The notes below the pieces were generated by a model. That model was not told the origin of the DNA and ran no database searches. It saw only the letters and a program-made list of their open reading frames with translations. A stretch of DNA of 6,747 bases from an uncultured Burkholderiales bacterium (GTDB lineage: Bacteria; Pseudomonadota; Gammaproteobacteria; Burkholderiales; Burkholderiaceae_C). Positions within the stretch are counted from its first letter, which is position 1. Each line of letters begins with the position of its first letter. Location of the stretch: positions 1 to 6,747 of the forward strand of contig CAIQIL010000424.1 in NCBI GenBank assembly GCA_903871865.1, read 5' to 3'. The position numbers and the translations under genes were made by a program. Below, piece by piece: positions 1 to 6,595 of this stretch.

Positions 1-1
1 C

Positions 2-622
2 AAGGGCTCCAGCGTTTACGCGGGCCGCATCGGCCAGCGCGTCGCCTCCAAGGGCGTCACCGTGCTCGACGACGGCACCCTGCCGGACCGCCGCGGCTCG
101 CTCAACATCGACGACGAAGGCCACGTCAGCCAGCGCAATGTCCTGATCGAAGACGGCATCCTGCGTGGCTACATCCAGGACGCCACCAACGCCCGCCTGA
201 TGAAGACGGCGCCCACCGGCAACGGCCGCCGCGAAAGCTACGCCCACCTGCCCATGCCGCGCATGACCAACACCTACATGCTGGCCGGCGACAAGGACCC
301 GCAGGAAATCGTCGCCTCCATCGACCGCGGCGTTTACGCCGTCAATTTCGGTGGCGGCCAAGTGGACATCACCTCCGGCAAGTTCGTCTTCTCGGCCTCC
401 GAGGCCTACTGGGTGGAAAAGGGCAAGATCCTTTACCCGGTCAAGGGCGCCACGCTGATCGGCAATGGCCCCGACGCCATGAACCGCGTCAGCATGATCG
501 GCAACGACCTGGCGCTGGACAGCGGCGTCGGCACCTGCGGCAAGGAAGGCCAAAGCGTGCCCGTGGGCGTGGGCCAGCCCACCCTGCGCATCGACGGCCT
601 GACCGTCGGCGGCACCGCCTGA
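2..622 (+). CDS. tldD: TldD metalloprotease subunit, C-terminal part (5' end outside window)
   Basis: Partial gene: the reading frame is open from base 2 and ends at TGA 620-622, giving about 206 C-terminal residues of a protein usually near 480. The GTG at 62 is an internal valine codon, not a start. The fragment opens with [18 protein letters not shown], which in this family directly follows the HExxxH zinc motif, so that motif lies just upstream of the window. The C-terminus is the diagnostic one: [20 protein letters not shown] followed by a final LTVGGTA. The cysteine at fragment residue 179 (codon 536-538) matches the position known as the third zinc ligand in TldD. Family knowledge: TldD pairs with TldE (PmbA) as a cytoplasmic protease that trims unfolded peptides, for example microcin B17 precursor and CcdA in E. 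coli. It has no known functional tie to the ribosomal genes downstream, and a terminator-like hairpin and a promoter separate them. Identification is firm; the substrate here is unknown. Confidence 0.95.
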   Translation, partial: KGSSVYAGRIGQRVASKGVTVLDDGTLPDRRGSLNIDDEGHVSQRNVLIEDGILRGYIQDATNARLMKTAPTGNGRRESYAHLPMPRMTNTYMLAGDKDPQEIVASIDRGVYAVNFGGGQVDITSGKFVFSASEAYWVEKGKILYPVKGATLIGNGPDAMNRVSMIGNDLALDSGVGTCGKEGQSVPVGVGQPTLRIDGLTVGGTA

Positions 623-636
623 GCCTGCTCGCCCAA

Positions 637-684
637 GGCCCTGAGCCTGGGGATTTCAGGCTTCGGCCATCTATTTCTCATCTT
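637..684 (+). terminator. Terminator-like hairpin after tldD
   Basis: Fifteen bases after the tldD stop, AGCCTG (644-649) pairs with CAGGCT (657-662) around a 7-nt loop. An outer GGCC (637-640) pairs with GGCC (665-668) across a small internal loop, and one G-U pair (643/663) can be added between them. A pyrimidine-rich stretch follows (ATCTATTTCTCATCTT, 669-684). The tail is not a clean run of T, so it is a plausible but imperfect intrinsic terminator. The position between tldD and a good promoter supports the call. Confidence 0.45.
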
Positions 685-698
685 GCGTGCACGGGGGC

Positions 699-728
699 TT
701 GACCAGCCACTCCAAACGCGTGCATAAT
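699..728 (+). promoter_or_regulatory. Predicted sigma-70 type promoter for the rplN operon
   Basis: TTGACC (699-704) matches the -35 consensus at five of six positions, and CATAAT (723-728) matches the -10 consensus at five of six, with an 18-nt spacer. Transcription would start near base 735, giving a leader of about 155 nt before the rplN ATG. It is the best promoter-like pair I could find in the window and lies in its largest gap, directly ahead of a ribosomal operon, as expected for a strong housekeeping promoter. The start site is predicted, not measured. Confidence 0.72.
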
Positions 729-734
729 GCAAGG

Positions 735-891
735 ATTCGCTGTTGAAGCGTTTGTTTCCGGTCTGCCACTCCTTGGCGGGTTTCTTCGGAGCAAGCACTT
801 TTTCAGATCCGCCCGATTCTTCGGGCCCAAGACTGATGGTTCGTTGTTGTGCAGTGGTTTGCGCAGCCGAACAATCAAGTTGGGGTACACC
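735..891 (+). promoter_or_regulatory. Structured 5' leader of rplN
   Basis: This is the predicted untranslated leader between the promoter and the rplN start. Three hairpins can be drawn by hand. The first, 762-780, has seven pairs (two G-U) with loop CTCCT, followed by TTTCTTC. The second, 811-826, is a perfect six-pair stem GCCCGA/TCGGGC with loop TTCT. The third, 839-872, has twelve pairs (two G-U) with a two-U bulge at 844-845 and an 8-nt loop, ending ten bases before the GGGG Shine-Dalgarno (882-885). The last is strong enough to expect it to form. Many ribosomal operons are controlled by a protein binding their leader, so this is a candidate site. Which protein would bind, if any, cannot be told from the sequence, and I do not recognise a described leader family. 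Confidence 0.5.
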
Positions 892-1260
892 ATGATCCAA
901 ATGCAATCGCGACTCGATGTCGCAGACAACACGGGTGCCAAGAGCGTCATGTGCATCAAGGTGCTCGGTGGCTCTAAGCGTCGTTACGCTGGTATCGGCG
1001 ACATCATCAAGGTGAGCATCAAAGAAGCCGCACCGCGTGGCCGCGTCAAAAAGGGCGAGGTTTACAGCGCTGTGGTCGTTCGCACCGCCAAGGGCGTGCG
1101 TCGTCAAGACGGCTCGCTGATCAAGTTCGACGGCAATGCCGCCGTGCTGCTGAACGCCAAGCTGGAGCCCATCGGCACCCGCATCTTCGGCCCCGTGACG
1201 CGTGAACTGCGTACCGAGCGCTTCATGAAGATCGTGTCGCTGGCCCCCGAGGTCCTCTGA
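892..1260 (+). CDS. rplN: 50S ribosomal protein L14 (uL14)
   Basis: This 122-residue protein begins [20 protein letters not shown] and carries the family signature region around residues 50-75 ([20 protein letters not shown] falls within the conserved beta-barrel). The length equals the usual bacterial L14. L14 binds 23S rRNA near the subunit interface, contacts L19 and 16S helix 14 in a bridge, and is the docking site of the silencing factor RsfS. An in-frame ATG at 727 has no intervening stop, but it overlaps the promoter -10 box and would add residues foreign to the family; ATG 892, six bases after GGGG (882-885), is the right start. This is the first gene of the ribosomal block here, preceded by a promoter and leader rather than by rpsQ as in the classical S10-spc arrangement. 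A 35-nt spacer leads to rplX. Nothing looks damaged. Confidence 0.97.
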   Translation: MIQMQSRLDVADNTGAKSVMCIKVLGGSKRRYAGIGDIIKVSIKEAAPRGRVKKGEVYSAVVVRTAKGVRRQDGSLIKFDGNAAVLLNAKLEPIGTRIFGPVTRELRTERFMKIVSLAPEVL

Positions 1261-1295
1261 CCGTCGGCCAACGCAGTTCAGCAAAGGACAGCTCA

Positions 1296-1613
1296 ATGAA
1301 CAAGCTCAAAACTGGCGACCAGGTCATCGTTCTGACCGGCCGCGACAAAGGCAAGCGCGGCACCGTGTCGGCTCGCATCGACGTGGACCACCTGCTGGTT
1401 GACGGCGTGAACGTGTCGAAAAAGCACGTCAAGCCGAACCCCCTGAAGGGCACCACCGGTGGCATCGTCGACAAGACCATGCCCATCCATCAGTCCAACG
1501 TGGCCATTTTCAACCCTGCTTCTGGCAAGGCTGACCGCGTCGGTATCAAGCTCCTGGCAGACGGCAAGAAAGTGCGCGTCTTCAAGTCCAGCGGCGAAGA
1601 AATCAAGGCTTGA
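1296..1613 (+). CDS. rplX: 50S ribosomal protein L24 (uL24)
   Basis: This 105-residue protein has an N-terminal KOW motif (about residues 3-33: [20 protein letters not shown] onwards), the RNA-binding fold typical of L24, followed by the family segment [11 protein letters not shown] and a region ending in [19 protein letters not shown]. Length is normal. In E. coli, L24 is one of the two proteins that initiate 50S assembly by binding the 5' end of 23S rRNA, and it later lies near the polypeptide exit. The start ATG is seven bases after AGGA (1285-1288). Its TGA stop (1611-1613) forms part of the Shine-Dalgarno of rplE, so translation of the two genes is probably coupled. Part of the operon between rplN and rplE. 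Confidence 0.97.
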   Translation: MNKLKTGDQVIVLTGRDKGKRGTVSARIDVDHLLVDGVNVSKKHVKPNPLKGTTGGIVDKTMPIHQSNVAIFNPASGKADRVGIKLLADGKKVRVFKSSGEEIKA

Positions 1614-1621
1614 GGTCCAAC

Positions 1622-2173
1622 ATGGCTCAACAACAAGCTCGCCTGCAGCAGATCTACCGCGAAAAGATTGTTCCCGAACTGATGAAGCAGTTCGGCTACA
1701 AGTCGATCATGGAAGTGCCGCGTCTGACCAAGATCACCCTGAACATGGGTGTCTCGGAAGCCGTCTCGGACAAGAAGGTCATGGACCACGCCGTTGGCGA
1801 CCTGACCAAGATCGCCGGCCAAAAGCCCGTGGTCACCATGTCCAAGAAGCCCATCGCCGGCTTCAAGATCCGCGAAAACATGCCCATCGGCTGCATGGTC
1901 ACGCTGCGTGGCGTCACCATGTTCGAATTCCTGGACCGTTTCGTCACCGTTTCGCTGCCCCGCGTTCGTGACTTCCGCGGCATCTCGGGTCGTTCCTTCG
2001 ACGGTCGTGGCAACTACAACGTCGGTGTCAAGGAACAGATCATTTTCCCGGAAATCGAGTACGAGAAGATCGACGCTGTCCGTGGTCTGAACATCAGCAT
2101 CACGACCACCGCCAAGACCGACGACGAAGCCAAAGCTCTGCTGACGGCTTTCAAGTTCCCGTTCAAGAACTGA
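1622..2173 (+). CDS. rplE: 50S ribosomal protein L5 (uL5)
   Basis: This is a protein of 183 residues starting [20 protein letters not shown]. The frame is open from an ATG at 1610, which overlaps the end of rplX, but ATG 1622 is chosen because GAGG (1612-1615) lies six bases before it and because the resulting N-terminus and length fit L5. Family landmarks include the [17 protein letters not shown] segment (about residues 33-49), the loop [20 protein letters not shown] (about 67-86), [20 protein letters not shown] (about 120-139) and a C-terminal [17 protein letters not shown]5 binds 5S rRNA with L18 and L25 in the central protuberance and contacts P-site tRNA. In E. coli the spc operon is repressed by S8 binding near the rplE start; I could not draw a convincing S8 site here. 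The TGA stop is again embedded in the Shine-Dalgarno of the next gene. Confidence 0.97.
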   Translation: MAQQQARLQQIYREKIVPELMKQFGYKSIMEVPRLTKITLNMGVSEAVSDKKVMDHAVGDLTKIAGQKPVVTMSKKPIAGFKIRENMPIGCMVTLRGVTMFEFLDRFVTVSLPRVRDFRGISGRSFDGRGNYNVGVKEQIIFPEIEYEKIDAVRGLNISITTTAKTDDEAKALLTAFKFPFKN

Positions 2174-2181
2174 GGCCCATC

Positions 2182-2487
2182 ATGGCAAAAGTCTCTCTGA
2201 AGCAACGCGAAGAAAAGCGCGAAAAGCTGGTTGCCAAGTACGCCAAGAAGTTCGCGGAACTCAAGGCCATCATCGACGACAGCAAGAAGTCGGATGAAGA
2301 GCGTTACCTCGCTCGGCTGGAGCTGCAAAAGCTGCCGCGCAACGCGAACCCGACCCGCCTGCGCGCACGTTGCAACTTGACCGGTCGTCCGCGTGGCACT
2401 TTCCGTCAGTTCGGCCTCGGCCGCAGCAAGATCCGTGAATTGGCTTTCGCTGGCGACATCCCCGGTGTCACCAAGGCAAGCTGGTAA
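2182..2487 (+). CDS. rpsN: 30S ribosomal protein S14 (uS14), zinc-independent long form
   Basis: This 101-residue protein, [20 protein letters not shown] onwards, has the C-terminal family signature [20 protein letters not shown] and [20 protein letters not shown], then a final tryptophan. The long length and the lack of the two CxxC zinc pairs identify it as the C-minus form normal in proteobacteria; only one cysteine is present. S14 binds late in assembly to the 3' major domain of 16S rRNA in the 30S head. The start is supported by GAGG (2172-2175) six bases upstream, which overlaps the rplE stop codon, so the two are probably translationally coupled. The gene ends with TAA and is followed by a 30-nt spacer before rpsH. 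Confidence 0.97.
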   Translation: MAKVSLKQREEKREKLVAKYAKKFAELKAIIDDSKKSDEERYLARLELQKLPRNANPTRLRARCNLTGRPRGTFRQFGLGRSKIRELAFAGDIPGVTKASW

Positions 2488-2517
2488 TCCCGGCAGGGCA
2501 CGAACAGGAGTTATCCC

Positions 2518-2913
2518 ATGAGCATGAGTGATCCCATCGCCGACATGCTGACACGCATTCGCAACGCCCAAATGGTCAACAAGACCAACGTTGCACTGCC
2601 GTCGTCCAAGCTGAAAGTCGCGATCGCCCAAGTCCTGAAGGACGAAGGTTACATCGACGGTTTTGCCGTCACCGGTGAAGCCGCCAAGCCCACGCTGGAA
2701 ATCACGTTGAAGTACTACGCTGGCCGTCCGGTCATCGAGCGCATCGAGCGTGTTTCCCGTCCTGGCCTGCGCATCTACAAGGGCCGCCACGCCATCCCTC
2801 AGGTCATGAACGGCCTGGGTGTTGCGATCGTGACGACCCCCCAGGGTGTGATGACCGACCGCAAGGCGCGCGCCGCCGGCATCGGTGGCGAAGTCATCGC
2901 CTACGTCGCCTGA
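2518..2913 (+). CDS. rpsH: 30S ribosomal protein S8 (uS8)
   Basis: This 131-residue protein begins [20 protein letters not shown], very close to the E. coli N-terminus in pattern and length (130). The second in-frame ATG (2524) is less likely, since AGGAG (2506-2510) sits seven bases from 2518 but thirteen from 2524. Later landmarks are [19 protein letters not shown] (about residues 28-46), [20 protein letters not shown] (about 78-97) and the C-terminal RNA-binding block [21 protein letters not shown]8 binds the central domain of 16S rRNA (helix 21) early in 30S assembly, and in E. coli it represses the spc operon by binding its own mRNA; whether it does so here is not shown. The stop is doubled in frame (TGA then TAG, 2911-2916), and the TAG lies within the rplF Shine-Dalgarno region. 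Confidence 0.97.
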   Translation: MSMSDPIADMLTRIRNAQMVNKTNVALPSSKLKVAIAQVLKDEGYIDGFAVTGEAAKPTLEITLKYYAGRPVIERIERVSRPGLRIYKGRHAIPQVMNGLGVAIVTTPQGVMTDRKARAAGIGGEVIAYVA

Positions 2914-2929
2914 TAGAGGAGCATCGCAA

Positions 2930-3463
2930 ATGTCCCGCGTTGGAAAAATGCCGATCGCCGTCCCTCAAGGTGTGGACGTGAAGATCACCCCCGAGGCCGT
3001 GACCATCAAGGGCGCGCTCGGTTCGCTGAGCCTGCCGGCCAACAGCCTGGTCACTGTCTCGCAAGACGGTGCTTCGCTGAAGGTGGCCCCGGCCAATGAC
3101 AGCACTGCTGCCAATGCCATGTCCGGCACTTTCCGTGCCCTGCTGAACAACACCGTCAACGGTGTCAGCAAGGGTTTCGAGAAGAAGCTGACCCTGGTCG
3201 GCGTGGGCTTCAAGGCCCAGGCCGCTGGTCAGAAGCTGAACCTGCAAATTGGTTTCTCTCACCCCGTGGTGAAGGACATGCCTGCCGGCATCAAGGTCGA
3301 GACCCCGTCTCCGACCGAGATCCTGATCAAGGGCTCTGACCGCCAGGTCGTGGGCCAGATCGCCGCCGAGGTGCGCGCCTTCCGTCCGCCCGAGCCCTAC
3401 AAGGGCAAGGGCATCCGCTATGCGGACGAGCGCGTGGTCATCAAAGAGACCAAGAAGAAGTAA
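2930..3463 (+). CDS. rplF: 50S ribosomal protein L6 (uL6)
   Basis: This is a protein of 177 residues, the same length as E. coli L6, beginning [20 protein letters not shown]. The frame is open from 2885 inside rpsH, but ATG 2930 is preceded at eight bases by a strong AGAGGAG (2915-2921) and gives the family N-terminus. The two repeated L6 domains can be followed, about residues 1-80 and 83-175. The C-terminal domain holds the diagnostic [20 protein letters not shown] region and ends in a lysine-rich tail (KETKKK). L6 lies at the base of the L7/L12 stalk near the sarcin-ricin loop and is needed for late 50S assembly and factor binding. It overlaps nothing, and its TAA stop is shared with the AAGGAG Shine-Dalgarno of rplR. 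Confidence 0.97.
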   Translation: MSRVGKMPIAVPQGVDVKITPEAVTIKGALGSLSLPANSLVTVSQDGASLKVAPANDSTAANAMSGTFRALLNNTVNGVSKGFEKKLTLVGVGFKAQAAGQKLNLQIGFSHPVVKDMPAGIKVETPSPTEILIKGSDRQVVGQIAAEVRAFRPPEPYKGKGIRYADERVVIKETKKK

Positions 3464-3477
3464 GGAGCTGATTCATC

Positions 3478-3837
3478 ATGGCAACGAGCAAGAAGGAACA
3501 GCGCCTGCGTCGAGCACGCCAGACGCGCGCACGGATCGCCCTGCAAGGCGCCGTTCGTCTGACGGTCACCCGCAGCAACCTGCACATCTACGCCAGCGTC
3601 ATTTCTGGCGACGGCACCAAGGTCTTGGCCAGCGCTTCCACGCAAGAAAAGGAAGTGCGCGAGCAGATCAAGAACGGCGGCAACGCCGTGGCTGCCACCC
3701 TGGTGGGCAAGCGCATTGCCGAAAAGGCGAAGGCTGCTGGTGTCGAGAAGGTCGCTTTCGACCGCGCTGGCTACCAATATCACGGTCGTATCAAGGCCTT
3801 GGCCGAAGCCGCGCGTGAAGCCGGCCTCGTGTTCTAA
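3478..3837 (+). CDS. rplR: 50S ribosomal protein L18 (uL18)
   Basis: This 119-residue protein has an N-terminal arginine- and lysine-rich tail ([16 protein letters not shown], about residues 5-20) that in the family contacts 5S rRNA. The folded part follows, with landmarks [20 protein letters not shown] (about 27-46) and a C-terminal [20 protein letters not shown] leading to EAGLVF, which is the typical L18 ending. L18 with L5 anchors 5S rRNA in the central protuberance. The start ATG 3478 is ten bases after AAGGAG (3462-3467), a slightly long but usable spacing; the Shine-Dalgarno begins within the rplF stop codon. Length is normal for the family (E. coli 117), and a 38-nt spacer separates it from rpsE. 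Confidence 0.96.
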   Translation: MATSKKEQRLRRARQTRARIALQGAVRLTVTRSNLHIYASVISGDGTKVLASASTQEKEVREQIKNGGNAVAATLVGKRIAEKAKAAGVEKVAFDRAGYQYHGRIKALAEAAREAGLVF

Positions 3838-3875
3838 GCCATCCAAGCTGCGATACGCAACCGGAAGGAATTCAA

Positions 3876-4394
3876 ATGGCAAAATTTCAACCCAAGGTGG
3901 CAGACGAAGGTCGTGACGACGGTCTGCGCGAGAAGATGATCCAGGTGAACCGCGTGACCAAAGTGGTCAAGGGCGGTCGGATCATGGGCTTCGCAGCACT
4001 GACCGTGGTCGGCGACGGCGATGGCCGCATCGGCATGGGCAAGGGCAAGGCGCGTGAAGTGCCGCTGTCCGTTCAAAAGGCGATGGACCAGGCACGCCGC
4101 GGCATGCTGAAGGTGCCCCTCAAGAACGGTTCGGTCTTCCACAACCTGACCGGTCACCACGGCGCGGCCAAGGTGCTGCTGGCTCCGGCGCCTGCCGGTA
4201 CCGGCATCATCGCTGGCGGCCCGATGCGCGCTGTCTTTGAAGTGATGGGCATCACCGACATCGTGGCCAAGAGCCTCGGTTCGTCCAACCCTTACAACAT
4301 GGTTCGCGCCACGTTCGACGCCTTGAGCAAGGCGACGACCCCGGCCGAAGTCGCTGCCAAGCGCGGTCTGACTGTTGAAGACATCTTCAACTGA
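3876..4394 (+). CDS. rpsE: 30S ribosomal protein S5 (uS5)
   Basis: This protein of 172 residues starts [20 protein letters not shown]. The N-terminal double-stranded-RNA-binding domain (about residues 18-82) carries [20 protein letters not shown] and [20 protein letters not shown]. The C-terminal domain has [20 protein letters not shown] (about 109-128) and [21 protein letters not shown]5 sits near the mRNA entry channel and the decoding centre, influencing accuracy and mRNA unwinding. The loop around VKGGRI is where spectinomycin-resistance changes occur in other bacteria; it reads like the ordinary sensitive form, though sensitivity is an inference. AAGGAA (3865-3870) precedes the ATG by five bases. 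The protein is a few residues longer than E. coli S5 (167), within family range. A 17-nt spacer leads to rpmD. Confidence 0.97.
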   Translation: MAKFQPKVADEGRDDGLREKMIQVNRVTKVVKGGRIMGFAALTVVGDGDGRIGMGKGKAREVPLSVQKAMDQARRGMLKVPLKNGSVFHNLTGHHGAAKVLLAPAPAGTGIIAGGPMRAVFEVMGITDIVAKSLGSSNPYNMVRATFDALSKATTPAEVAAKRGLTVEDIFN

Positions 4395-4411
4395 TCGCAG
4401 GAGAAGCTGAC

Positions 4412-4594
4412 ATGAGCGAAAAGAAAACCGTCACCGTCAAGCTGGTGCGCAGCGTCATCGGCACGCGTGCCGACCACCGTGACACCGTCCGCGGTCTGGG
4501 CCTGCGCCGTCTGAACAGCACCTCCGTGCTGGAAGACACGCCTGCTGTGCGCGGCATGATCAACAAGGTTCGCTACCTGGTTGTGGTGCTCTGA
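4412..4594 (+). CDS. rpmD: 50S ribosomal protein L30 (uL30)
   Basis: This short protein of 60 residues, starting [20 protein letters not shown], matches the bacterial L30 size (E. coli 59). Family landmarks are [10 protein letters not shown], the conserved [20 protein letters not shown] stretch (about residues 25-44) and the [12 protein letters not shown] segment near the end. L30 is a small single-domain 23S rRNA-binding protein on the solvent side of the large subunit; it is dispensable or missing in some bacteria. The position between rpsE and rplO is the canonical one and supports the call. AGGAG (4399-4403) lies eight bases before the ATG. Confidence 0.95.
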   Translation: MSEKKTVTVKLVRSVIGTRADHRDTVRGLGLRRLNSTSVLEDTPAVRGMINKVRYLVVVL

Positions 4595-4619
4595 AGCATC
4601 ACGATCTCTGGGGAATACC

Positions 4620-5054
4620 ATGGAACTCAATAGCATCAAGCCCGCATCGGGTGCCAAGCATGCCAAGCGCCGTGTCGGCCGCGGCATCGGCTCCGGCCTG
4701 GGCAAGACCGCAGGTCGCGGTCACAAGGGTCAGAAATCGCGTTCGGGCGGCTACCACAAGGTCGGCTTCGAAGGCGGTCAAATGCCTCTGCAGCGCCGTC
4801 TGCCCAAGCGCGGCTTCAAGTCGCACCTGCTGAAGTACAACGCCGAGATCACTCTGGGCGAACTGCAAGCACTGGGCGCCTCCGAAGTGGACGTGTTGTC
4901 CCTGAAGGCCGCCGGTCTGATCCCTCAGATCGCCAAGGTCGTCAAGGTCATCAAGTCGGGCGAACTGTCTGCCAAGGTCGTGCTCAAGGGCATCGGCGCC
5001 ACCGCTGGTGCCAAGGCCGTGATCGAAGCAGCCGGTGGCTCGCTGGCTGAATAA
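4620..5054 (+). CDS. rplO: 50S ribosomal protein L15 (uL15)
   Basis: This 144-residue protein, the same length as E. coli L15, starts [20 protein letters not shown]. Its N-terminal third is the characteristic glycine- and basic-rich extension ([20 protein letters not shown], then [20 protein letters not shown], about residues 20-60) that threads through 23S rRNA. The globular part follows, with [10 protein letters not shown] and a C-terminal [21 protein letters not shown]15 is a late-assembling 50S protein. The frame is open from 4581, overlapping rpmD, but that start would add 13 residues foreign to the family. ATG 4620, with GGGGAA (4610-4615) four bases upstream, is preferred, although the spacing is on the short side. 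It is followed by 49 nt before secY. Confidence 0.96.
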   Translation: MELNSIKPASGAKHAKRRVGRGIGSGLGKTAGRGHKGQKSRSGGYHKVGFEGGQMPLQRRLPKRGFKSHLLKYNAEITLGELQALGASEVDVLSLKAAGLIPQIAKVVKVIKSGELSAKVVLKGIGATAGAKAVIEAAGGSLAE

Positions 5055-5103
5055 GCCCGCAAGCCGAGCAAACACGAACGTCAAAGCCTGAACAGGACTC
5101 AGC

Positions 5104-6414
5104 GTGGCCACTTCTCCCTCTCAACTGGCTCAAAGCGGCAAGTTCGGTGACCTCCAGCGTCGCCTGACTTTCCTGCTGCTGGCGCTGGTCGTCTACCGCA
5201 TCGGGGCACACATCCCCGTGCCCGGTATCGATCCGTCCCAGCTGCAGCAGCTGTTCAAGGGTCAGCAGGGCGGCATCCTGAGCCTGTTCAACATGTTCTC
5301 GGGCGGCGCGCTGTCGCGCTTCACCGTGTTTGCGCTGGGCATCATGCCCTACATCTCTTCGTCCATCATCATGCAGATGATGGGCTATGTGATCCCTCAG
5401 CTTGAGCAGCTCAAGAAAGAGGGCGAAGCTGGCCGTCGCAAGACCACGCAGTACACACGTTATGCCACCGTTGGCTTGGCGCTGTTCCAGTCCTTCGGCA
5501 TCGCCGTGGCCCTGGAAGGCACTGCTGGCCTGGTCATCAACCCTGGCTTCGGCTTCCGCATGACCACGGTCATCAGCCTGACGGCCGGCACGATGTTCCT
5601 GATGTGGCTGGGTGAGCAGATCACCGAACGTGGTTTGGGCAACGGCATCTCGATCCTGATTTTCGGCGGCATCGCTGCCGGCCTGCCCGGCGCCATGGGT
5701 GGCTTGTTTGAATTGATCCGCACCGGTGCCATGAGCATCCCTGCCGCGATCTTCATCGTTGCCCTGGTCGGTCTGGTGACGTTCTTTGTGGTGCTGGTCG
5801 AGCGTGGTCAACGCAAGATCCTGGTCAATTACGCCAAGCGCCAGGTGGGCAACCGTGTCTATGGTGGTCAGTCGTCGCACTTGCCGCTGAAGATCAACAT
5901 GGCCGGTGTGATTCCCCCGATCTTTGCATCGTCGATCATCCTGCTGCCGACCACCGCCGTGGGCTGGTTCGCCACGGGTGACAGCATGCGCTGGCTGAAA
6001 GACATCGCCAGCATGTTGTCCCCAGGACAACCGATCTACGTGATCCTGTATTCCGTCGCCATCGTCTTCTTCTGCTTCTTCTACACGGCCCTGGTGTTCA
6101 ACAGCCGCGAAACCGCAGACAACCTGAAGAAGAGTGGTGCATTCATTCCTGGCATCCGACCTGGTGACCAGACCGCGCGTTACATCGACAAGATCCTCGC
6201 CCGTCTGACCCTGGCTGGTGCCGCTTACATCACCGCGGTGTGCCTGCTGCCCGAGTTCCTCGTGCTGAAGTACAACGTCCCGTTCTACTTCGGTGGCACG
6301 TCCCTGTTGATCATCGTGGTTGTCACGATGGACTTCTGGGCACAGGTACAGTCCTACGTGATGTCTCAGCAGTACGACTCGCTGCTGAAGAAGGCAAATT
6401 TCAAGTCGAACTGA
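5104..6414 (+). CDS. secY: SecY, protein-conducting channel subunit of the Sec translocase
   Basis: This is a 436-residue polytopic membrane protein. With SecE and SecG it forms the inner-membrane channel used by SecA for secreted proteins and by ribosome-SRP for membrane proteins. Ten hydrophobic segments can be placed roughly at 21-39, 74-95, 118-138, 152-172, 182-205, 212-233, 266-288, 309-333, 369-387 and 394-413. The plug region is [20 protein letters not shown] (about 60-79). The large cytoplasmic loop after segment 6 (about 234-262) and the loop [18 protein letters not shown] (345-362) are the SecA- and ribosome-contacting loops; R352 corresponds to the conserved arginine known as R357 in E. 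coli. The start is GTG 5104, six bases after CAGGA (5093-5097); no nearby in-frame ATG exists and the N-terminus [20 protein letters not shown] fits relatives. Complete and apparently functional, in its canonical place after rplO. Confidence 0.98.
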   Translation: MATSPSQLAQSGKFGDLQRRLTFLLLALVVYRIGAHIPVPGIDPSQLQQLFKGQQGGILSLFNMFSGGALSRFTVFALGIMPYISSSIIMQMMGYVIPQLEQLKKEGEAGRRKTTQYTRYATVGLALFQSFGIAVALEGTAGLVINPGFGFRMTTVISLTAGTMFLMWLGEQITERGLGNGISILIFGGIAAGLPGAMGGLFELIRTGAMSIPAAIFIVALVGLVTFFVVLVERGQRKILVNYAKRQVGNRVYGGQSSHLPLKINMAGVIPPIFASSIILLPTTAVGWFATGDSMRWLKDIASMLSPGQPIYVILYSVAIVFFCFFYTALVFNSRETADNLKKSGAFIPGIRPGDQTARYIDKILARLTLAGAAYITAVCLLPEFLVLKYNVPFYFGGTSLLIIVVVTMDFWAQVQSYVMSQQYDSLLKKANFKSN

Positions 6415-6595
6415 TTTCAGTTCGGCGCTGGGCCCCGGCGGCAGGGGACACCCCGATGGTGTCCAGGCGGTTTTGGTGTCCCATGAGTTGATTCGTGCTC
6501 GCATCGTGTTCCGGGCGAGGTGAGCTTGAGAGTGAAGTGACCCCGGAAACGTGGGCGAATTTCCGCAGAGCAGTTCTGCGGTTCAGGAGAAGACC
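6415..6595 (+). other. Hairpin-rich secY-rpmJ spacer, no infA
   Basis: This 181-nt spacer holds no credible gene. In particular it is too short for infA (about 72 codons), which occupies this place in many Burkholderiales, and no trace of that coding sequence is visible. Four hairpins can be drawn. One is 6426-6440 (CGCTG/CGGCG, one G-U). A second is 6446-6464 (perfect GGACACC/GGTGTCC, loop CCGAT). A third pairs TTCCGGG (6509-6515) with CCCGGAA (6542-6548) around a 26-nt loop. The fourth is 6563-6581 (perfect CCGCAGA/TCTGCGG, loop GCAGT), ending four bases before the rpmJ Shine-Dalgarno. A TTTT (6471-6474) follows the second stem at six bases, too distant and short for a standard terminator. 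I found no convincing promoter here. Confidence 0.55.

Noticed and set aside
727..891. In-frame 5' extension of rplN from an ATG at 727 (55 extra codons)
   Set aside because: The ATG overlaps the predicted -10 box, so it would precede the transcription start; L14 has a fixed length near 122 residues, and the region has strong RNA structure instead.
433..1296. Minus-strand open frame across the end of tldD, the spacer and rplN
   Set aside because: It overlaps two well-identified genes and the promoter and leader region, and its translation resembles no family I recognise.
1590..1640. S8 repressor-binding site near the rplE start, as in E. coli
   Set aside because: The rplX-rplE spacer is only 8 nt, and I could not draw a helix resembling the S8 site of 16S rRNA; a proper covariance search would be needed to say more.
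2014..2790. Minus-strand open frame of 258 codons opposite rplE, rpsN and rpsH
   Set aside because: It lies wholly antisense to three intact ribosomal genes, and its residues follow from their codon bias.
4984..6504. Long open frame of 506 codons on the minus strand opposite secY
   Set aside because: It is a shadow of GC-rich codon use: it covers a clear SecY gene, has no recognisable domain, and its composition (rich in His, Gln, Asp, Arg) is typical of an antisense frame.
6488..6516. Possible promoter in the secY-rpmJ spacer from TTGATT (6488-6493)
   Set aside because: The sequence at the proper distance is CCGGGC, which does not resemble a -10 box; TTGAGA at 6526 likewise lacks a partner.
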